Below are positions 45,567-56,052 of a DNA stretch of 64,000 nt, piece after piece. The notes under the pieces were generated by a model, which was given only the letters and a program-made list of their open reading frames with translations, ran no database searches and had not been told where the DNA came from. The DNA is from Isoptericola jiangsuensis. GTDB taxonomy: Bacteria; Actinomycetota; Actinomycetes; Actinomycetales; Cellulomonadaceae. Positions within the stretch are counted from its first letter, which is position 1, and each line of letters starts with the position of its first letter. The stretch spans positions 1,240,001 through 1,304,000 of the forward strand of contig NZ_PDJJ01000001.1 of the NCBI RefSeq assembly GCF_002563715.1, in the 5' to 3' direction. The translations under genes were made by a program, and so were the position numbers.

Positions 45567-46226
45567 TCAGGCGTCGTGGCGGCGCACGGCGAGGAGCACG
45601 CCGTCGCCCACCGGCACCATCGCCGGCGCGAGCCGGGCGTCCTCGCGCAGCGCCCACAGCACCCGGCGGACCGCCGCGGTCTCGTGGTCCCGCCACGTCG
45701 GGTCGACCACCCTGCCCGCCAGCAGCGAGTCCACCATGGCCAGCACGCCGCCGGGGCGCAGGAGCCGCACCGCGGCGTCGACGTACGCGGCCAGGGTGTG
45801 CGGCTCCGCCGTCACCACGACGAGGTCGTAGGCGGCGTCCGCGAGGCGCGGCAGCACGTCGGTCGCCGGCCGGGAGATCGTGCGGGTCCGGTGCGGCTCG
45901 ACACCCTCCTCGGCGAAGGCGGTCTTCGCGGCCCGGTGGTGCGCCACGTCCGGGTCGATCGTGGTCAGCACGCCGTCGGGCGCCATCCCGCGCAGCAACC
46001 ACAGGGACACGACGCCGCTGCCGGTGCCGATCTCGACCACCGCGCGCGCCTGGAGCGCGCCGGCGACCACCTGCAGGAGGGAGCCGGTGGCGGTGCCGAC
46101 CGTCGGGGCGCCCAGCTCGACGCCCCGCTCCCGGGCGCGCAGCAGCGTCGCGTCCTCCACGAGGTACGTCTCGCTGAAGGCCCACGCGGCACCACGGTCC
46201 TCATGGGCACCTGCCTCGGTCGTGAT
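45567..46226 (-). CDS. SAM-dependent O-methyltransferase (Rv1220c-like), probable AUC start
   Basis: This Rossmann-fold methyltransferase of about 219 residues has SAM motif [41 protein letters not shown], and a C-terminal [16 protein letters not shown]. Layout and position beside sigE match Rv1220c. No ATG, GTG or TTG occurs near the homologous N-terminus. An ATC codon at 46226-46224 follows GAGGGAGG by 4 nt (minus strand) and is taken as the start. The nearest normal start, ATG 46289, has no ribosome site and would lie across the sigE promoter. Its methyl acceptor is unknown. Confidence 0.85.
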   Translation of the reverse strand: MTTEAGAHEDRGAAWAFSETYLVEDATLLRARERGVELGAPTVGTATGSLLQVVAGALQARAVVEIGTGSGVVSLWLLRGMAPDGVLTTIDPDVAHHRAAKTAFAEEGVEPHRTRTISRPATDVLPRLADAAYDLVVVTAEPHTLAAYVDAAVRLLRPGGVLAMVDSLLAGRVVDPTWRDHETAAVRRVLWALREDARLAPAMVPVGDGVLLAVRRHDA

Positions 46227-46258
46227 GGCGCCTCCCTCTGCTGGGCAGATGGTACGTG

Positions 46259-46284
46259 GGAACTCTTCACGGCGCCCACACGTT
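46259..46284 (+). promoter_or_regulatory. ECF-type promoter of sigE (GGAAC-N17-CGTT)
   Basis: GGAAC (46259-46263) and CGTT (46281-46284) are separated by 17 nt. This matches the -35/-10 pattern used by many ECF sigma factors and by SigE/SigH-type autoregulated promoters. Transcription would start about 46290, a few nucleotides before ATG 46296. Confidence 0.65.
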
Positions 46285-46295
46285 CGCATGGGACG

Positions 46296-46859
46296 ATGGC
46301 CGTGATGACCAAGACCCCCGGACCCGAGGCGAGCGCCTGGGTCCCCCCGACGTGGGACGAGATCGTGCGCGAGCACTCGGCCCGCGTCTACCGCCTCGCC
46401 TACCGCCTCACCGGTGACCGCCAGGACGCCGAGGACCTCACGCAGGAGACGTTCCTTCGGGTCTTCCGCTCGCTGTCGAGCTACACGCCGGGCACGTTCG
46501 AGGGGTGGCTGCACCGCATCACCACCAACCTGTTCCTGGACCAGGTGCGCCGCAAGAAGCGCATCCGGTTCGAGGCGATGGGGGAGGACGCGTCGCGCGT
46601 CGCGTCCGACGACGACCGCTCCCGCCCCGAGCGCGGGTTCGAGCACGGCAACCTCGACCACGACGTGCAGAGCGCGCTCGACGCCCTGCGGCCCGAGTAC
46701 CGCGCCGCCGTGGTCCTGTGCGACATCGAGGGCCTCAGCTACGAGGAGATCGCGGTCACGCTCGGGGTGAAGATCGGCACCGTCCGCTCCCGCATCCACC
46801 GGGCGCGCGCACAGCTGCGCGAGGCCCTCGAGCACCGGCGCGTCGAGGTCACCCGGTGA
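46296..46859 (+). CDS. sigE: ECF RNA polymerase sigma factor (SigE-like)
   Basis: This 187-residue ECF sigma factor has region 2 [31 protein letters not shown]...[20 protein letters not shown] short linker follows, then region 4 [48 protein letters not shown] (helix-turn-helix). It directs transcription of envelope-stress genes. An ECF-type promoter upstream suggests self-activation. ATG 46296 and ATG 46305 are both possible; the first is taken. The anti-sigma gene starts inside its stop (GTGA), giving coupled production. Order sigE-rseA-htrA-tatB equals that of M. tuberculosis. Confidence 0.94.
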   Translation: MAVMTKTPGPEASAWVPPTWDEIVREHSARVYRLAYRLTGDRQDAEDLTQETFLRVFRSLSSYTPGTFEGWLHRITTNLFLDQVRRKKRIRFEAMGEDASRVASDDDRSRPERGFEHGNLDHDVQSALDALRPEYRAAVVLCDIEGLSYEEIAVTLGVKIGTVRSRIHRARAQLREALEHRRVEVTR

Positions 46860-47743
46860 GCCCGCACCTCGGCGACCTCGTGAGCGCGCTGGCCGACGGC
46901 CAGCTGGCGCCCCGCGAGACCGAGCGCGCGCTGTCGCACGTCGCCCGCTGCCCGCTGTGCGCCGCCGAGCTGGAGCACGCGCGCACGGCACGGCGCCGGC
47001 TCGCGCAGGCCGCCGAGGTGGCGCCCGCCCCCGACCTCACCGCCCGCCTGCTGGCGCTGTCCGCCTCCATCCCGTCCACCGAGGGCGACCCGCTCCGCGC
47101 CCGCGAGCAGGACGACACCTGGACGGTGCCCGACGCGTGGCGCCCCACCCTCACCGGGGACGTCGCGGGGGCCGCGCACCGGCGCCGCCGACGCCGGGCC
47201 GTGCTCGCCGGGGCGGCCTGCGCCGGGGTCCTCGGCTGCACCCTGTTCGTCCTGGGGCAAGCGCCCGTCGTCGCCCCCGAGTCCTCCCGCGCCGCCGCCC
47301 TGACCACCCTCGCGGGAGCCGCGGGCACCGCCGGGGTGCAGGCCGTGGGCACCGACCTCGCCGCGTCGGGGCTCGTCACGCCCGGCGCGCTGCCCGACGG
47401 CTACACCCTCGCCGCGGTCCACGTCGACGGCGACGTCGCGGAGATCGACCTCACCGGGCCCGACGGGGTCGTCGTGGTGCGCGAGCAGCCCGGACGTCTG
47501 GCCCAGGACGTCACCGACCGGCTCGTCGTCGCCGACGACCGGGACGTCGTCGTGCTGTCCCGCGACCCGTGGCACGTCGCCTGGCAGGACGGGGACGTCG
47601 TCGTGGAGGTCACGACCGACGCCCCCGAGGACGTGCTGGCGGGTGTGGTCGCCGCGTTCCCGGGCCACGACTACGATGCCGGGGTCCTGCCTCGCCTGAG
47701 CCGAGGATGGTCGACCGTGACAGGAGCGTTCACCCTTCCATGA
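46856..47743 (+). CDS. rseA: Anti-sigma factor with zinc-associated ZAS motif (RseA-like)
   Basis: This 295-residue protein has H28-x3-C32-x2-C35 ([13 protein letters not shown]), the ZAS motif of zinc-binding anti-sigma factors that hold ECF sigma factors. A cytoplasmic linker, one membrane helix ([22 protein letters not shown], about 112-135) and an extracytoplasmic part of about 160 residues follow. That last part distinguishes it from the soluble mycobacterial RseA and allows membrane stress sensing. Release by proteolysis is plausible given the neighbouring HtrA protease. GTG 46856 overlaps the sigE stop. Confidence 0.88.
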   Translation: MSPHLGDLVSALADGQLAPRETERALSHVARCPLCAAELEHARTARRRLAQAAEVAPAPDLTARLLALSASIPSTEGDPLRAREQDDTWTVPDAWRPTLTGDVAGAAHRRRRRRAVLAGAACAGVLGCTLFVLGQAPVVAPESSRAAALTTLAGAAGTAGVQAVGTDLAASGLVTPGALPDGYTLAAVHVDGDVAEIDLTGPDGVVVVREQPGRLAQDVTDRLVVADDRDVVVLSRDPWHVAWQDGDVVVEVTTDAPEDVLAGVVAAFPGHDYDAGVLPRLSRGWSTVTGAFTLP

Positions 47744-49134
47744 CCGCCGACGAGCCCGACCTGTTCGCCGCGCCGGAACCGTCGCGCGCACCCCGGAGCG
47801 CGTCGCCGACCGCCGGCTCCTCCGCGTCGTCCGCCGCGACCGCGGCGACCGCGCCGGTCCCGCCGCCGCCCGCGCGACCGGCGTCCCACGGCCCGACGGC
47901 CGGGGCCGCCGCGGCGCCCGCCGTGCCGCTCGTGCCCGCCGGGACGGGCGGCCGGTCCGGCCCGCCCAGCCACGAGGTGTTCCCCGCCGGTCCGCAGCAG
48001 CCCGCGCCCGCCCCGGCATCGGCCGCGCCCCGCGCCCGGCTCGGTGCCGGCCCCGTCGCGCTCGTGCTCGCCCTGGCGCTCGTCGCCGGGTTCGCCGGCG
48101 GCTACGCCGGGGACCGTGTCGCCCGGAGCACCGCCGGGCCGGCGCCCGTCGCGAACCTGCCCGTGGCCGCCGACGACGACGCCGCCGACCCGTCGCGCCC
48201 CGCCGGCTCCGTCGCCGCCATCGCGGCCGACGTCCTGCCGTCCGTCGTGTCCTTCGAGGTCACCGCCTCCGACGGGTCCGGGTCCTCCGGCTCGGGCTTC
48301 GTCCTGCGCGAGGACGGCTACCTCCTGACGAACAACCACGTCGTCGCGGCCGGGGCGGAGGGCGGCGAGATCGTCGTCGTCCTCGCCGACGGCAGCGAGC
48401 ACGACGGCGAGGTGGTCGGCCGCACCTCCGACTACGACCTCGCGGTCGTCAGGATCGACGTCGACGGCCTGACGCCCCTCGTCCTCGGCGACTCGGACGA
48501 CGTCGTCGTGGGCGACGCGGTGCTCGCCGTCGGCGCGCCGCTCGGCCTCGACTCCACCGTCACCTCCGGCATCGTGTCCGCCCTGCACCGGCCCGTGCAG
48601 GCCGGCGACCAGGCCACCACCGCCTTCATCGACGCCATCCAGACGGACGCCGCGATCAACCCCGGCAACTCCGGCGGTCCCCTCGTCGACGCCGACGGCG
48701 AGGTCGTCGGCATCAACTCCGCCATCGCGCAGCCGCCCGGCGCGCTGCAGGCCACCGGCAGCATCGGCCTGGGCTTCGCGATCCCCGCGAACCAGGCGCG
48801 CACCACCGCCGAGCAGCTCATCGAGACCGGGTCCGCGACCTACCCCGTCATCGGCGTGCTCCTCGACTCCGGCTACAGCGGCGTGGGCGTCAAGGTCGCC
48901 GACGACGCGCAGGAGGGTGTCGCGCCCGTCACGCCGGACGGTCCCGCCGACCTCGCGGGCGTCCGCCCCGGTGACCTCATCCTCGAGATCGACGGTCGGC
49001 CCGTGTCGCAGAGCGACGAGCTGATCGTCGCCATCCGGGCACGTCAGCCCGGGGACGCCGTGACCCTCACCGTGCGCACGGGGGAGGAGACGCGCGAGGT
49101 GCGCGTCGTGCTCCAGGAGAGCCAGAGCGACTGA
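47740..49134 (+). CDS. htrA: HtrA/DegP-like membrane-anchored serine protease with PDZ domain
   Basis: This 464-residue protein has a Pro/Ala-rich cytoplasmic region (1-105), one membrane helix (about 107-126), a trypsin-like S1C protease domain and a C-terminal PDZ domain (about 365-460: VTPDGPADLAGVRPGDLILEIDGRPV). The catalytic triad is His200 in LLTNNHVVAAG, Asp233 in SDYDLAVVRID and Ser311 in NPGNSGGPLVD. It degrades or chaperones misfolded envelope proteins and probably belongs to the SigE stress loop. ATG 47740 overlaps the rseA stop; ATG 47707 is an alternative. Confidence 0.94.
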   Translation: MTADEPDLFAAPEPSRAPRSASPTAGSSASSAATAATAPVPPPPARPASHGPTAGAAAAPAVPLVPAGTGGRSGPPSHEVFPAGPQQPAPAPASAAPRARLGAGPVALVLALALVAGFAGGYAGDRVARSTAGPAPVANLPVAADDDAADPSRPAGSVAAIAADVLPSVVSFEVTASDGSGSSGSGFVLREDGYLLTNNHVVAAGAEGGEIVVVLADGSEHDGEVVGRTSDYDLAVVRIDVDGLTPLVLGDSDDVVVGDAVLAVGAPLGLDSTVTSGIVSALHRPVQAGDQATTAFIDAIQTDAAINPGNSGGPLVDADGEVVGINSAIAQPPGALQATGSIGLGFAIPANQARTTAEQLIETGSATYPVIGVLLDSGYSGVGVKVADDAQEGVAPVTPDGPADLAGVRPGDLILEIDGRPVSQSDELIVAIRARQPGDAVTLTVRTGEETREVRVVLQESQSD

Positions 49135-49166
49135 TGGGCGACTACCCGACGCCCGACCCGCAGGGT

Positions 49167-51235
<2,069 letters not shown>

Positions 51236-51290
51236 CCGGCCACCCCTCCGGCGGTCGCCGTGGCGACCTGCCGTCGTCGCGGCACGCCGC

Positions 51291-51296
51291 TAGGGT
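51291..51296 (+). promoter_or_regulatory. -10 element (TAGGGT) for leaderless brkB-like gene
   Basis: TAGGGT lies 6 nt before GTG 51303 (4 nt before GTG 51301). Confidence 0.4.
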
Positions 51297-51302
51297 CGGC
51301 GT

Positions 51303-52328
51303 GTGCCGGAACGGATCCAACGCCTCCAGAACCTCACGGCGCGCGTCACGAGCTGGGCCAAGGACCGCCGCGAGGTCCGGTCCGTCCAGTGGTACCTCGC
51401 GCGCCGCGGCAGCCAGCTCTGCGGCGGCATCGCCTACTCGGCGCTCTTCTCCCTCGGTGCCGCCCTCACCATCGGCTTCTCCGTGTTCTCCGCGACCCTC
51501 GCCCGCCGCCCCGAGTTGCAGGACGCCATCTTCGAGCAGATCGACACCTGGCTCCCCGGACTGCTCGACACCGGTGAAGGCGGCATCGTCCCGGCGAGCC
51601 AGCTCGTCCTCGACACCGCCTGGAGCGTCACGACCGTCGTCGCTTCGATCGTGTTCCTCTGGACCGCCATCAGCTTCATGGGCGCCCTGCGCCACTCCGT
51701 GCGTTTCATGTTCGACGCGCCCGTCGTCGGCGTCAGCCCCGTCCTCAACAAGGTCTGGCAGCTCGTCGGCTTCGCCATCCTCGGCGCCATGCTGGTCGTG
51801 TCCGCCACGGCGAGCATCCTGTCGCAGACCGTCACGGGTCGCGTCGAGTCCTGGTTCGGGGAGTCCCAGGCCCTGGGCACGGTCCTCGCCGTCGGGTCGT
51901 TCGGCGTCGCCGTCCTCCTCGACGCCCTCCTCGTCTACCTCGTCATCCGCGTCGTCGCGCGCGTCCGCCCCACCCGACGTCGGGACATGCTGCTGGGATG
52001 CATGGCGACCGGCCTCGTCACCGGCAGCCTGCGCTGGGTCGGGACCGCCGCCGTCACCTCCAGCGCCGCCAACAACGCGCTGCTCGCGCCGTTCGTGACG
52101 ATCGTCGCCGTCCTGCTCCTCGTCAACTTCGTCGCCCGGGTCCTGCTCGTCGCGTGCGCCTGGATGTACGACCCGCCGCGCCTCGACGAGATCGCCCGCG
52201 CGGAGGCCGAGCTCGTCGAGATGCGACGCCGGGCCGAGGTGGAGCGCATCATCCGCCAGGGCCGCGGATCAGGGCGCCCGTACAGCCCCGTCGTGCGCGG
52301 CGTCCGTCGCGCACGCTACGCCTACTGA
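51303..52328 (+). CDS. YihY/virulence factor BrkB family membrane protein
   Basis: This 341-residue protein has six hydrophobic segments and the YihY/BrkB opening: WYLARRGSQLCGGIAYSALFSLGAALTIGFSVF. FMGALRHSVRFMFD and LLLVNFVARVLLVACAWMYDPPRLDEI follow. The family's role is not settled (an envelope or transport function). A charged cytoplasmic C-terminus (ARAEAELVEMRRRAEVERII) follows the last helix. Its 3' end faces the sdh operon across the locus-B repeats. Confidence 0.88.
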   Translation: MPERIQRLQNLTARVTSWAKDRREVRSVQWYLARRGSQLCGGIAYSALFSLGAALTIGFSVFSATLARRPELQDAIFEQIDTWLPGLLDTGEGGIVPASQLVLDTAWSVTTVVASIVFLWTAISFMGALRHSVRFMFDAPVVGVSPVLNKVWQLVGFAILGAMLVVSATASILSQTVTGRVESWFGESQALGTVLAVGSFGVAVLLDALLVYLVIRVVARVRPTRRRDMLLGCMATGLVTGSLRWVGTAAVTSSAANNALLAPFVTIVAVLLLVNFVARVLLVACAWMYDPPRLDEIARAEAELVEMRRRAEVERIIRQGRGSGRPYSPVVRGVRRARYAY

Positions 52329-52352
52329 ACGCGGGTCCGCGCAGCTCCCCGC

Positions 52353-52422
52353 GAGTCAGCGCACATCTGCGTGAGTCAGCGCAGGTTCCCGCGAGTCAGC
52401 GCAGCGCGGCGCGAGTCAGCAC
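52353..52422 (+). repeat. 20-bp-register repeat array, locus B, forward block (4 copies)
   Basis: GAGTCAGC(G/A)C starts at 52353, 52373, 52393 and 52413, exactly 20 bp apart, 25 nt after the BrkB stop. It is the same motif and orientation as at 39671-39882. A decayed unit may lie at 52333. The last copy runs directly into the left arm of the hairpin at 52423. Confidence 0.95.
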
Positions 52423-52517
52423 GGGCGGTGGTGCGTCCCGCGCGTCGTCGCGTTCACGGACCCCAGGGGGCCCTCCACCTCGGGTCTGACGACGACGCGC
52501 GGGACGCACCACCGCCC
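52423..52517. repeat. Hairpin element 1: 28-bp perfect arms around a 39-nt conserved core
   Basis: 52423-52450 is the exact reverse complement of 52490-52517. The enclosed 39 nt (52451-52489) match the reverse complement of 52750-52788 in element 2 at 36 of 39 positions. Inside the core, GGACCC-CAGG-GGGCCC can pair with one mismatch. The arms of the two elements are unrelated in sequence. The element lies between the forward and reverse repeat blocks. Confidence 0.95.
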
Positions 52518-52554
52518 TTCGACGTCTCACCCCGCGTCACACGGACGTCGCGTC

Positions 52555-52714
52555 GCGCTGACTCGCGCAGAAGTGTGCTGACTCGCGAGGACCAGCGCTG
52601 ACTGGCGTCGTGTTGCGCTGACTCGCGCAGAAGTGCGCTGACTCGCGGGTACTAGCGCTGAGTCGCGCAGACGTGTGCTGACTGGCGGGGATGAGCGCTG
52701 AGTCGCGGGACGAC
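52555..52714 (-). repeat. 20-bp-register repeat array, locus B, reverse block (8 copies)
   Basis: GYGCTGASTSGCG starts at 52555, 52575, 52595, 52615, 52635, 52655, 52675 and 52695, with no deviation from 20 bp. Units at 52555 and 52615 are identical over all 20 nt; the others share the 13-nt motif but differ in the 7-nt spacer. It ends 5 nt before hairpin element 2. Confidence 0.96.
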
Positions 52715-52719
52715 GGGGT

Positions 52720-52818
52720 GGGGTGGGGCGGGGGTGGTCCGCGCGGTCGTCAGACCGGAAGTGGAGGGCCCCCTGGGGCCCGTGAACGCGACCGCGCGGA
52801 CCACCCCCGCCCCACCCC
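52720..52818. repeat. Hairpin element 2: 30-bp perfect arms around the same 39-nt core, inverted
   Basis: 52720-52749 is the exact reverse complement of 52789-52818. The core (52750-52788) is the inverted copy of the core of element 1, differing at three positions. Its inner GGGCCC-CAGG-GGGCCC pairs perfectly (reverse strand). Core length is 39 nt in both elements. Confidence 0.95.
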
Positions 52819-52895
52819 GCCGGACGCAACCCACTGAAGCGACCCACCAGCCCGGCCCACCCACGACGGCCAGGAACGGCGAGAGCCGGGAACGA

Positions 52896-52932
52896 CGACG
52901 GCGCCGCCCCGCGGTGCGGGACGGCGCCGTCG
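52896..52932 (-). terminator. Terminator of the sdhCDAB operon
   Basis: A 17-bp stem (52896-52912 with 52916-52932, one mismatch) with a 3-nt loop begins 8 nt past the sdhB stop on the minus strand. Confidence 0.75.
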
Positions 52933-52940
52933 AGGGGCGA

Positions 52941-53708
52941 TCAGAAGGCGCGGGTGATCATCGCCCGCTTGACCTCCTGGATGGCCTTAGTGACCTCGAT
53001 GCCGCGGGGGCAGGCCTCGGTGCAGTTGAAGGTGGTGCGGCAGCGCCACACGCCTTCCTTGTCGTTGAGGATCTCGAGGCGCTGGGTGGCGCCCTCGTCG
53101 CGCGAGTCGAAGATGAAGCGGTGCGCGTTGACGATGGCGGCGGGGCCGAAGTACTGGCCGTCGGTCCAGAACACGGGGCAGGACGACGTGCACGCGGCGC
53201 AGAGGATGCACTTGGTGGTGTCGTCGAACCGGTCGCGGTCGGCCTGCGACTGGATGTGCTCGCGGCTGGGCTCGTTCCCGTTGGTGATGAGGAACGGCAT
53301 GATCTCGCGGTAGGAGGCGAAGAACGGCTCCATGTCGACCACGAGGTCCTTGACGACCGGGAGGCCCTTGATGGGCTCGACGGTGATGGGCTTGTCCGGG
53401 TTGACGTCCTTGAGGAGCGTCTTGCAGGCGAGCCGGTTGCGGCCGTTGATGCGCATCGCGTCGGAGCCGCAGACGCCGTGGGCGCAGGAGCGGCGGAACG
53501 TGAGCGAGCCGTCGATCTCCCACTTGATCTTGTGGAGGGCGTCGAGGATGCGGTCGGTCCCGTGGGCGGTGACCGTGTGCTCCTCCCACGTGGCCTCGTC
53601 GGAGATCTCGGGGTTGAAGCGGCGGATCCTGAGCGTGACCTCGAACGAGGGGATCTCGCCGGCCTTCGGCGTGGCCGCCGCGTCGGTGCTCTCGAGAACA
53701 GCAGTCAT
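52941..53708 (-). CDS. sdhB: Succinate dehydrogenase iron-sulfur subunit
   Basis: This 255-residue subunit has the [2Fe-2S] segment CAHGVCGSDAMRINGRNRLAC, then CILCAACTSSCPV and CRTTFNCTEACPRGI for the [4Fe-4S] and [3Fe-4S] clusters. It carries electrons from SdhA flavin to the membrane quinone site. Its ATG overlaps the sdhA stop (ATGA). It is the last gene of the operon, 8 nt before a hairpin terminator. Confidence 0.97.
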   Translation of the reverse strand: MTAVLESTDAAATPKAGEIPSFEVTLRIRRFNPEISDEATWEEHTVTAHGTDRILDALHKIKWEIDGSLTFRRSCAHGVCGSDAMRINGRNRLACKTLLKDVNPDKPITVEPIKGLPVVKDLVVDMEPFFASYREIMPFLITNGNEPSREHIQSQADRDRFDDTTKCILCAACTSSCPVFWTDGQYFGPAAIVNAHRFIFDSRDEGATQRLEILNDKEGVWRCRTTFNCTEACPRGIEVTKAIQEVKRAMITRAF

Positions 53709-55543
53709 CAGTACTTCCGCTCCATCGGCTCGTAGCGGGTCTGGGTGACGGACTTGGAACCCAGCACGACCTTGTAGTCGTCGAAGTTCTCGACGTGGTC
53801 GAAGTAGCCCTCGACGTGGCCGTCGGCGACGTCGGGGGCGGCCGTCGGGCGACGGTACGCCATGGTGTGCAGCATGTAGTTGGCGTCGTCGCGGTCGGGG
53901 TAGTCCTCGCGGTAGTGGCCGCCGCGGGACTCCTTGCGGTTGAGGGCCGCGAGGACGGTGACCTCGGCGATGTCGAGGAGGAAGCCGAGCTCGATGGCCT
54001 CGAGGAGGTCGGTGTTGAAGAGCTTGCCCTTGTCCTGGACGGACACGTTGCGGTAGCGCTTCTGGAGCTCCCGGATGTCGCTGAGCGCCTGGTTGAGCGA
54101 CTCTCCGGTGCGGAACACCTGGGCGTTGGCGTCCATGGTGTCCTGCAGCGCCTTGCGGACGTCGGCGACGCGCTCGCCGTCGGGCCGGTCGCGCATCTCG
54201 GCGAGCTGCGCCTCCACGCGGGCGGCGGGGTTCTCGGGCAGGTCGTGGTGCTTCTCGACGGTCTTGGCGTAGGCGGCGGCGGAACGGCCGGAGCGCTTGC
54301 CGAAGACGTTGATGTCGAGGAGCGAGTTGGTGCCGAGACGGTTGGAGCCGTGGACGGACACGCAGGCGACCTCGCCGGCGGCGTAGAGACCCTTGACGAC
54401 GTTGTGGCTGTCGCGGAGGACCTCGCCGGCGACGTTGGTGGGCACGCCGCCCATCGCGTAGTGCGCGGTGGGGAACACCGGGACGGGCTCGGTGTAGGGC
54501 TCGATGCCGAGGTAGGTGCGCGCGAACTCGGTGATGTCCGGGAGCTTGGCGTCGATGTGCGCGGGCTCGAGGTGCGTGAGGTCGAGCAGGACGTAGTCCT
54601 TGTTCGGTCCGGCGCCGCGGCCTTCGCGGACCTCGTTCGCCATGGACCGCGCGACGATGTCGCGGGGGGCGAGGTCCTTGATGGTGGGGGCGTAGCGCTC
54701 CATGAAGCGCTCGCCGTCGGCGTTGCGCAGGATGCCGCCCTCGCCGCGGGCGGCCTCGGAGAGCAGGATGCCGAGGCCGGCGAGGCCGGTCGGGTGGAAC
54801 TGGAAGAACTCCATGTCCTCCAGGGGCAGGCCGCGGCGGTAGGCCAGGGCCATGCCGTCACCGGTGAGGGTGTGGGCGTTGGAGGTGGTCTTGAAGATCT
54901 TGCCGGCGCCGCCGGTCGCGAAGACGATCGACTTGGCCTGGAAGACGTGGATCTCGCCGGTGGCGAGGTCGTAGGCGACGACTCCGGTGGCGTTGACCTC
55001 GGCGCCGTCCTCGATGTCCTCGGTGGTGAGGTCGTGGTCGGTGAGGAGGTCGAGGACGTAGAACTCGTTGAAGAACTCGACGTCCTGCTTGACGCAGTTC
55101 TGGTAGAGCGTCTGCAGGATCATGTGGCCGGTGCGGTCCGCGGCGTAGCAGGCGCGGCGCACGGCGGCCTCGCCGTGGTTGCGGGTGTGGCCGCCGAACC
55201 GGCGCTGGTCGATGCGACCCTCGGGCGTGCGGTTGAACGGCAGGCCCATGCGCTCGAGGTCGAGGACCGCGTCGATGGCCTCCTTCGCCATGATCTCGGC
55301 GGCGTCCTGGTCGACCAGGTAGTCGCCGCCCTTGATCGTGTCGAAGGTGTGCCACTCCCAGTTGTCCTCCTCGACGTTCGCCAGCGCGGCGCACATGCCG
55401 CCCTGCGCGGCGCCGGTGTGGGAGCGCGTGGGGTACAGCTTGGAGATGACCGCGGTGCGGGCCTCCTTCGAGGCCTCGAGCGCCGCGCGCATGCCGGCGC
55501 CGCCTGCGCCGACGATGACGACGTCGTACTGGTGGGTCTGCAT
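53708..55543 (-). CDS. sdhA: Succinate dehydrogenase flavoprotein subunit
   Basis: This 611-residue catalytic subunit has the FAD-binding [18 protein letters not shown]. The covalent-FAD His lies in [17 protein letters not shown], and [30 protein letters not shown] and [24 protein letters not shown] contain substrate-site residues. It oxidises succinate to fumarate. ATG 55543 is the family start; the longer open frame is sdhD region out of context. sdhD ends 56 nt upstream. Confidence 0.97.
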   Translation of the reverse strand: MQTHQYDVVIVGAGGAGMRAALEASKEARTAVISKLYPTRSHTGAAQGGMCAALANVEEDNWEWHTFDTIKGGDYLVDQDAAEIMAKEAIDAVLDLERMGLPFNRTPEGRIDQRRFGGHTRNHGEAAVRRACYAADRTGHMILQTLYQNCVKQDVEFFNEFYVLDLLTDHDLTTEDIEDGAEVNATGVVAYDLATGEIHVFQAKSIVFATGGAGKIFKTTSNAHTLTGDGMALAYRRGLPLEDMEFFQFHPTGLAGLGILLSEAARGEGGILRNADGERFMERYAPTIKDLAPRDIVARSMANEVREGRGAGPNKDYVLLDLTHLEPAHIDAKLPDITEFARTYLGIEPYTEPVPVFPTAHYAMGGVPTNVAGEVLRDSHNVVKGLYAAGEVACVSVHGSNRLGTNSLLDINVFGKRSGRSAAAYAKTVEKHHDLPENPAARVEAQLAEMRDRPDGERVADVRKALQDTMDANAQVFRTGESLNQALSDIRELQKRYRNVSVQDKGKLFNTDLLEAIELGFLLDIAEVTVLAALNRKESRGGHYREDYPDRDDANYMLHTMAYRRPTAAPDVADGHVEGYFDHVENFDDYKVVLGSKSVTQTRYEPMERKY

Positions 55544-55599
55544 CGGGTCCGATGCCTCCTGCGAGAAGGTGGTGGTGCGGGCTGGGGGGTGCGGGTGGC

Positions 55600-56052
55600 T
55601 CAGGCCGTGCAGAACGACGCGAGCAGCTCGGCGGGGGCGTTCGGCGGGCACGGGTCGAACGTGAAGATGACCAGGGTGCCGAGCACGACGGTGATCGTGA
55701 ACGCCAGGTAGAGCAGACCCTTCAGCACCCCGCGGGTGAGGTCCTTCTGGGCGTAGTCGTTGATGATCGTGCGCACGCCGTTGGTGCCGTGGATCATCGC
55801 GAGCCACAGCATCAGCAGGTCCCAGACCTGCCAGAAGGGGCTCGCCCACTTGCCGGCGACGAACGCGAAGTCGATGGCGTGCACGCCCTCGCCGACCATG
55901 AGGTTGACGAAGAGGTGCCCGAAGATGAGGGCGATCAGCACCACGCCGGAGGCGCGCATGAAGACCCACGAGTACAGCTCGTAGTTGCCGCGGGTCGTGC
56001 GGCGGCGCGCGTAGGGGGAGCGCGGCGTGGGGACGGTGGTCTGGGTCGTCAT
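55600..56052 (-). CDS. sdhD: Succinate dehydrogenase hydrophobic membrane anchor subunit
   Basis: This 150-residue protein has three membrane helices. The first contains [26 protein letters not shown], with a Ser/Arg pair and the His that can ligate heme b. [17 protein letters not shown] follows in the second helix, the conserved SdhD quinone/heme region. It anchors SdhAB to the membrane. Its ATG overlaps the sdhC stop. Confidence 0.94.
   Translation of the reverse strand: MTTQTTVPTPRSPYARRRTTRGNYELYSWVFMRASGVVLIALIFGHLFVNLMVGEGVHAIDFAFVAGKWASPFWQVWDLLMLWLAMIHGTNGVRTIINDYAQKDLTRGVLKGLLYLAFTITVVLGTLVIFTFDPCPPNAPAELLASFCTA

Noticed and set aside
46227-46289. ATG 46289 as methyltransferase start
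   Set aside because: No ribosome site, extra residues not expected from homologues, and it overlaps the sigE promoter; the SD-preceded ATC at 46226 fits better.
52353-52714. Tandem repeat encoding a repeat protein
   Set aside because: The 20-bp period is not a multiple of 3, so the frame shifts every unit, and no long open frame with conserved peptides results.
52353-52818. Integrated mobile island or IS element at locus B
   Set aside because: No transposase, integrase, target-site duplication or tRNA is visible; the hairpins could be mobile in trans, but that is only a hypothesis here.
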